From CAWAPS01 sp963783945 (GTDB lineage: Bacteria > Actinomycetota > Acidimicrobiia > Acidimicrobiales > Palsa-688), in the NCBI GenBank assembly GCA_963783945.1, contig CAWAPS010000002.1:992001-1056000 (forward strand): a DNA stretch of 64,000 nt. The letters are read 5' to 3'. This document shows, piece after piece, positions 62,062-64,000 of this stretch. Each line of letters opens with the position of its first letter. The stretch's first letter is position 1. Under the pieces are notes generated by a model. It made no database searches. It was not told where the DNA came from and saw nothing but the letters and a program-made list of their open reading frames with translations. The translations under genes were made by a program, and so were the position numbers.

Positions 62062-62499
62062 CTATTTGACCGCGAACGATGCGCGCAGGTGCTTGCCGTT
62101 GACGAGAACGGCGACGCCGATCAGGAGGAGTGCACAAACGCCCTGTTCGATCTTCATCCACAGCGGGAAGGTGCCGGGAAGGGCGATGATCACCACCATG
62201 GCCGCTGGCACCACAATCGAGATGATCCGCAGCCGCAGATAAGGCCGGCGGGCTCCCGCCGAGGCCCGAACGGTCAACATGTAGGTAAGCAGGGCGCTGG
62301 CGACGACGACGGTTCCATGGATCCAGACCGCAGAGTTCACTTGGGCGGCGTTGTTGCGCATGACGATGATCGCAACGACGGTAAGGGCGCTGATCGCTAG
62401 GTAGCCGACGACGAGATGTCTGACAGTGCTGAAGGCCCTTTGTGTGCCCGGATGTTCGAGCCGTTCGTCGGCAGGTGCGTAGGACGTTAGAGTGTTCAT
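62062..62499 (-). CDS. Four-helix membrane protein of unknown function
   Basis: A 145-residue protein with four hydrophobic segments: LVVGYLAISALTVVAIIVMR, IHGTVVVASALLTYMLTVRA, IISIVVPAAMVVIIALPGTF and GVCALLLIGVAVLVNGKHLR. The N-terminus is polar (MNTLTSYAPADERLEHPGTQ). I recognise no specific family. ATG 62499 has AAAGGA close by. It stands alone between the peptidase region and the LuxR gene. Confidence 0.75.
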   Translation of the reverse strand: MNTLTSYAPADERLEHPGTQRAFSTVRHLVVGYLAISALTVVAIIVMRNNAAQVNSAVWIHGTVVVASALLTYMLTVRASAGARRPYLRLRIISIVVPAAMVVIIALPGTFPLWMKIEQGVCALLLIGVAVLVNGKHLRASFAVK

Positions 62500-62581
62500 G
62501 GCGATCCTTTCGCTCAGTTCCCTTTCCCTGCTAGCGACAGTTGGAAGTCACACGAGCACGGTAAAGGTCCGGCGTGCGGTT

Positions 62582-62641
62582 GTCGTCACTCGAAAGAGGA
62601 CTCGCCAAGGAAATCTTGAGCCCGTCGGTGGCACGAAGGTG
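62582..62641 (+). repeat. Interspersed repeat, copy C
   Basis: Starts GTCGTCACTCGAAAGAGGAC, with AAATCTTGAG in the middle and GGTGGCACGAAGGTGC at the end. It shares the same ends as copies A and B but has a diverged centre. Confidence 0.6.
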
Positions 62642-62883
62642 CTAGCGATCCCGATCGCCGAGGGGTCTCGGACCTTACCGGGAAGATGGCAACCCACGAT
62701 GCCTCTATAGCCGAGTTCGTGTCACCGGTGGAGGTGCAAAGGCGGCCCGTGCCGCAACCACGCAGGCCGTCTTAGGGTAACGAGCGCACCGGAGAACCAC
62801 TTCTGCTATATCTCAATCAAAGGATGTGGAGGACGCTGACCGCTTGGTTGACGCCGACCCAGGCCCGGCTGGTGAAATCGTGC

Positions 62884-62922
62884 TCGAGTGGAATCTTTAT
62901 CGCGGAGGCTGGCACGAGGGTG
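62884..62922 (+). repeat. Interspersed repeat, partial copy E
   Basis: CTCGAGTGGAATCTTTATCG and GGCTGGCACGAGGGTG match the middle and right part of the repeat; the left block is lost. It lies 14 bases before the LuxR stop. Confidence 0.45.
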
Positions 62923-62935
62923 ATGGTGAACCGGG

Positions 62936-64000
62936 CTAAGTGATCAGGCCGAGCTGGCGGGCTCTGGCGACGGCTTCGGTCCGGTTGGAAGCGCCGAGCT
63001 TGGTCAGGACATGGCTGACGTGCTTCTTGACGGTGTCGAGGGAAACCACGAGCTGGCTGGCGACCGCCTGATTCGATCCGCCTGCCGCCAGCATGGCCAG
63101 TACCTCGAGCTCTCGGTGGGTCAGCTGCTCGACCAGGCCCGGCACTGCTTGGGAACTTCGCCCGGGATCCGGCCCGTTACGCGCTCCATCGACCGCGCGC
63201 TGCAGTCGTGCGAGGCAGCCGAGGGGCACGTCCGCTGTGGCCTGGTTGTCCCGCTGGGCCGCGATCAGACGACCCAGGAGCGCCGCCATCGCAGGGCCCT
63301 CGTCGGCGAAGACGCGCACATAGCCCTGCGGGCAGGCCAGCCCGAGTGCGCCGGCGAGAGCCGTCAGCGCGCCGAGCTCATCGCCGTCCGCCTGCAGGGC
63401 AAGGGCGCGCAGGGCCTGCACTTCGATAAGACTGCCGGCCCGGTCCCGGGCGGCCGCCGCCGCGTACAGCCGATCCAGGAGCGCCATCGCCCGATCGGGA
63501 AAGCCCTGGGCGACAAGCAAGCGGGCCAGCACCAGATGGCCGGGTTCCCGGGGGTAGTCGGGATCGTCGTCAGGGTCGAGGCCGCAGCTGCGGATCCAGT
63601 CGGAGGGTCCGGTGAGATCGCCTTGGGCCAGCTGCAGCCGGGCTCGTTGGGCCGGAACGGGGTTGAGCAGGCCAAAGGGGCCCGCGGCGTAGTCCTCGGC
63701 TTCGCGCATCGCATTGAGGGCTCCCACCCGGTCACCGCTCGCCTGGCGGATCCACGCCAGCGTCGTCAGGCCGACGGCCAGCGTCAGGGTGTAAACGAAC
63801 TGTCGGCACAGGCCGACGCCGTCGGTGACATAGTCGAGCGCGGCGTCGAGATCGTTGCGCTGGTAGGCCACCTCTGCGAGGCCAACCAACGCGGGGCCAG
63901 CGGCCGGTGGGGCCGGCTGGCCTGGCGTGGCGGCGAACTCCACTGCCTGCTTGCAGGTCCGGATGGCCGTGTCGAGGCGTCCCTGGGCGCACTGGATTCG
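62936..64000 (-). CDS. MalT-type LuxR regulator, C-terminal part (runs off the right edge)
   Basis: The minus-strand frame is open from the right edge (RIQCAQGRLDTAIRTCKQAV) to a stop at 62936, so the N-terminal ATPase lies outside the window. The visible 354 residues include the helical repeat part (LVGLAEVAYQRNDLDAALDY, NPVPAQRARLQLAQGDLTGP) and a C-terminal LuxR helix-turn-helix (HRELEVLAMLAAGGSNQAVA, SLDTVKKHVSHVLTKLGA). It closely resembles the broken paralogue at 43716-46511 and is the intact member here as far as it can be seen. It probably controls nearby exporters or enzymes. Confidence 0.88.
   Translation of the reverse strand, partial: RIQCAQGRLDTAIRTCKQAVEFAATPGQPAPPAAGPALVGLAEVAYQRNDLDAALDYVTDGVGLCRQFVYTLTLAVGLTTLAWIRQASGDRVGALNAMREAEDYAAGPFGLLNPVPAQRARLQLAQGDLTGPSDWIRSCGLDPDDDPDYPREPGHLVLARLLVAQGFPDRAMALLDRLYAAAAARDRAGSLIEVQALRALALQADGDELGALTALAGALGLACPQGYVRVFADEGPAMAALLGRLIAAQRDNQATADVPLGCLARLQRAVDGARNGPDPGRSSQAVPGLVEQLTHRELEVLAMLAAGGSNQAVASQLVVSLDTVKKHVSHVLTKLGASNRTEAVARARQLGLIT

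Larger units (their letters stand above)
62500..62935. other. Intergenic region with two repeat copies
   Basis: Contains interspersed repeat copy C (62582-62641) and the partial copy E (62884-62922), both on the plus strand, the latter directly beside the end of the LuxR gene. No protein frame is supported. Confidence 0.5.

Noticed and set aside
1..64000. CRISPR arrays, tRNA or rRNA genes, prophage modules
   Set aside because: No repeat-spacer pattern, cloverleaf, rRNA segment, capsid, terminase or integrase sequence was seen.

Overview
The window is 64 kb of high-GC DNA that reads as Actinomycetota. The signs are an F420-type LLM oxidoreductase remnant, an F420-type PPOX protein, a WhiB regulator, three MmpL-type RND genes or remnants, large LuxR/LAL ATPase regulators, an ECF sigma factor, several GTG/TTG starts and many 4-base stop/start overlaps. 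I see no rRNA, tRNA, CRISPR array, replication gene or core housekeeping operon. The stretch looks like an accessory chromosomal region from a soil or environmental actinobacterium, possibly Acidimicrobiia-like; the exact lineage cannot be fixed from the sequence alone.

Layout. 0-6 kb is catabolic debris: a hydrolase running off the left edge, an LLM oxidoreductase tail, an intact SDR dehydrogenase, an ISL3 transposase tail, a Rieske dioxygenase alpha subunit broken by one extra T, and a metallo-beta-lactamase-fold gene with its core deleted. 4.7-9.5 kb holds two alpha/beta hydrolases, a DUF4331-like protein and a redoxin. 9.7-17 kb has two large LAL regulators plus an ABM-like and a SnoaL-like protein. 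17-21 kb is a histidine kinase - response regulator - MmpL transporter unit on the minus strand. 21-28.3 kb has IS110 fragments at each end enclosing a truncated phytase-like gene, a 47-residue protein and two MarR-DHA2 efflux modules. 28.3-31.4 kb is an ECF sigma-VOC-VOC operon and a PadR-ChrA operon. 31.6-35.3 kb is an ABC ATPase - permease - histidine kinase - response regulator operon. 35.8-37.9 kb holds a secreted PQQ-repeat protein and a small membrane protein. 38.4-41.1 kb is a TetR / cupin-DHA2 module with three tandem operator copies. 41.3-46.9 kb is dense gene wreckage: a VIT1 half fused tail-to-tail with a LuxR half, a multi-frameshift MalT-type LuxR gene and an MmpL stub. 46.8-51.1 kb has a hydrolase-ABC ATPase-permease operon and a DHA2 pump. 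51.7-58.8 kb is a plus-strand run: small proteins, WhiB, YceI, MmpL, hemerythrin, PPOX and a hydrolase lacking its apparent catalytic histidine. 59-64 kb has an S9 prolyl oligopeptidase-type peptidase, a four-helix membrane protein and the C-terminal part of a third MalT-type LuxR regulator.

Theme. Most intact genes are one-component or two-component regulators paired with exporters (MmpL, DHA2, ABC-2, ChrA) and small redox or hydrolytic enzymes, which suggests a drug, toxic-compound or redox response region. At least 14 genes are truncated, internally deleted or frameshifted, often at visible junctions, so the region has undergone repeated insertion, deletion and recombination. No complete novel system is proven. 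The best leads are the triple TetR operator array, the nested PadR palindromes with a nearby 20-bp palindrome, a five-copy interspersed repeat, the repeated MalT-type LuxR wreckage and the fused N-terminus of the first LAL regulator.
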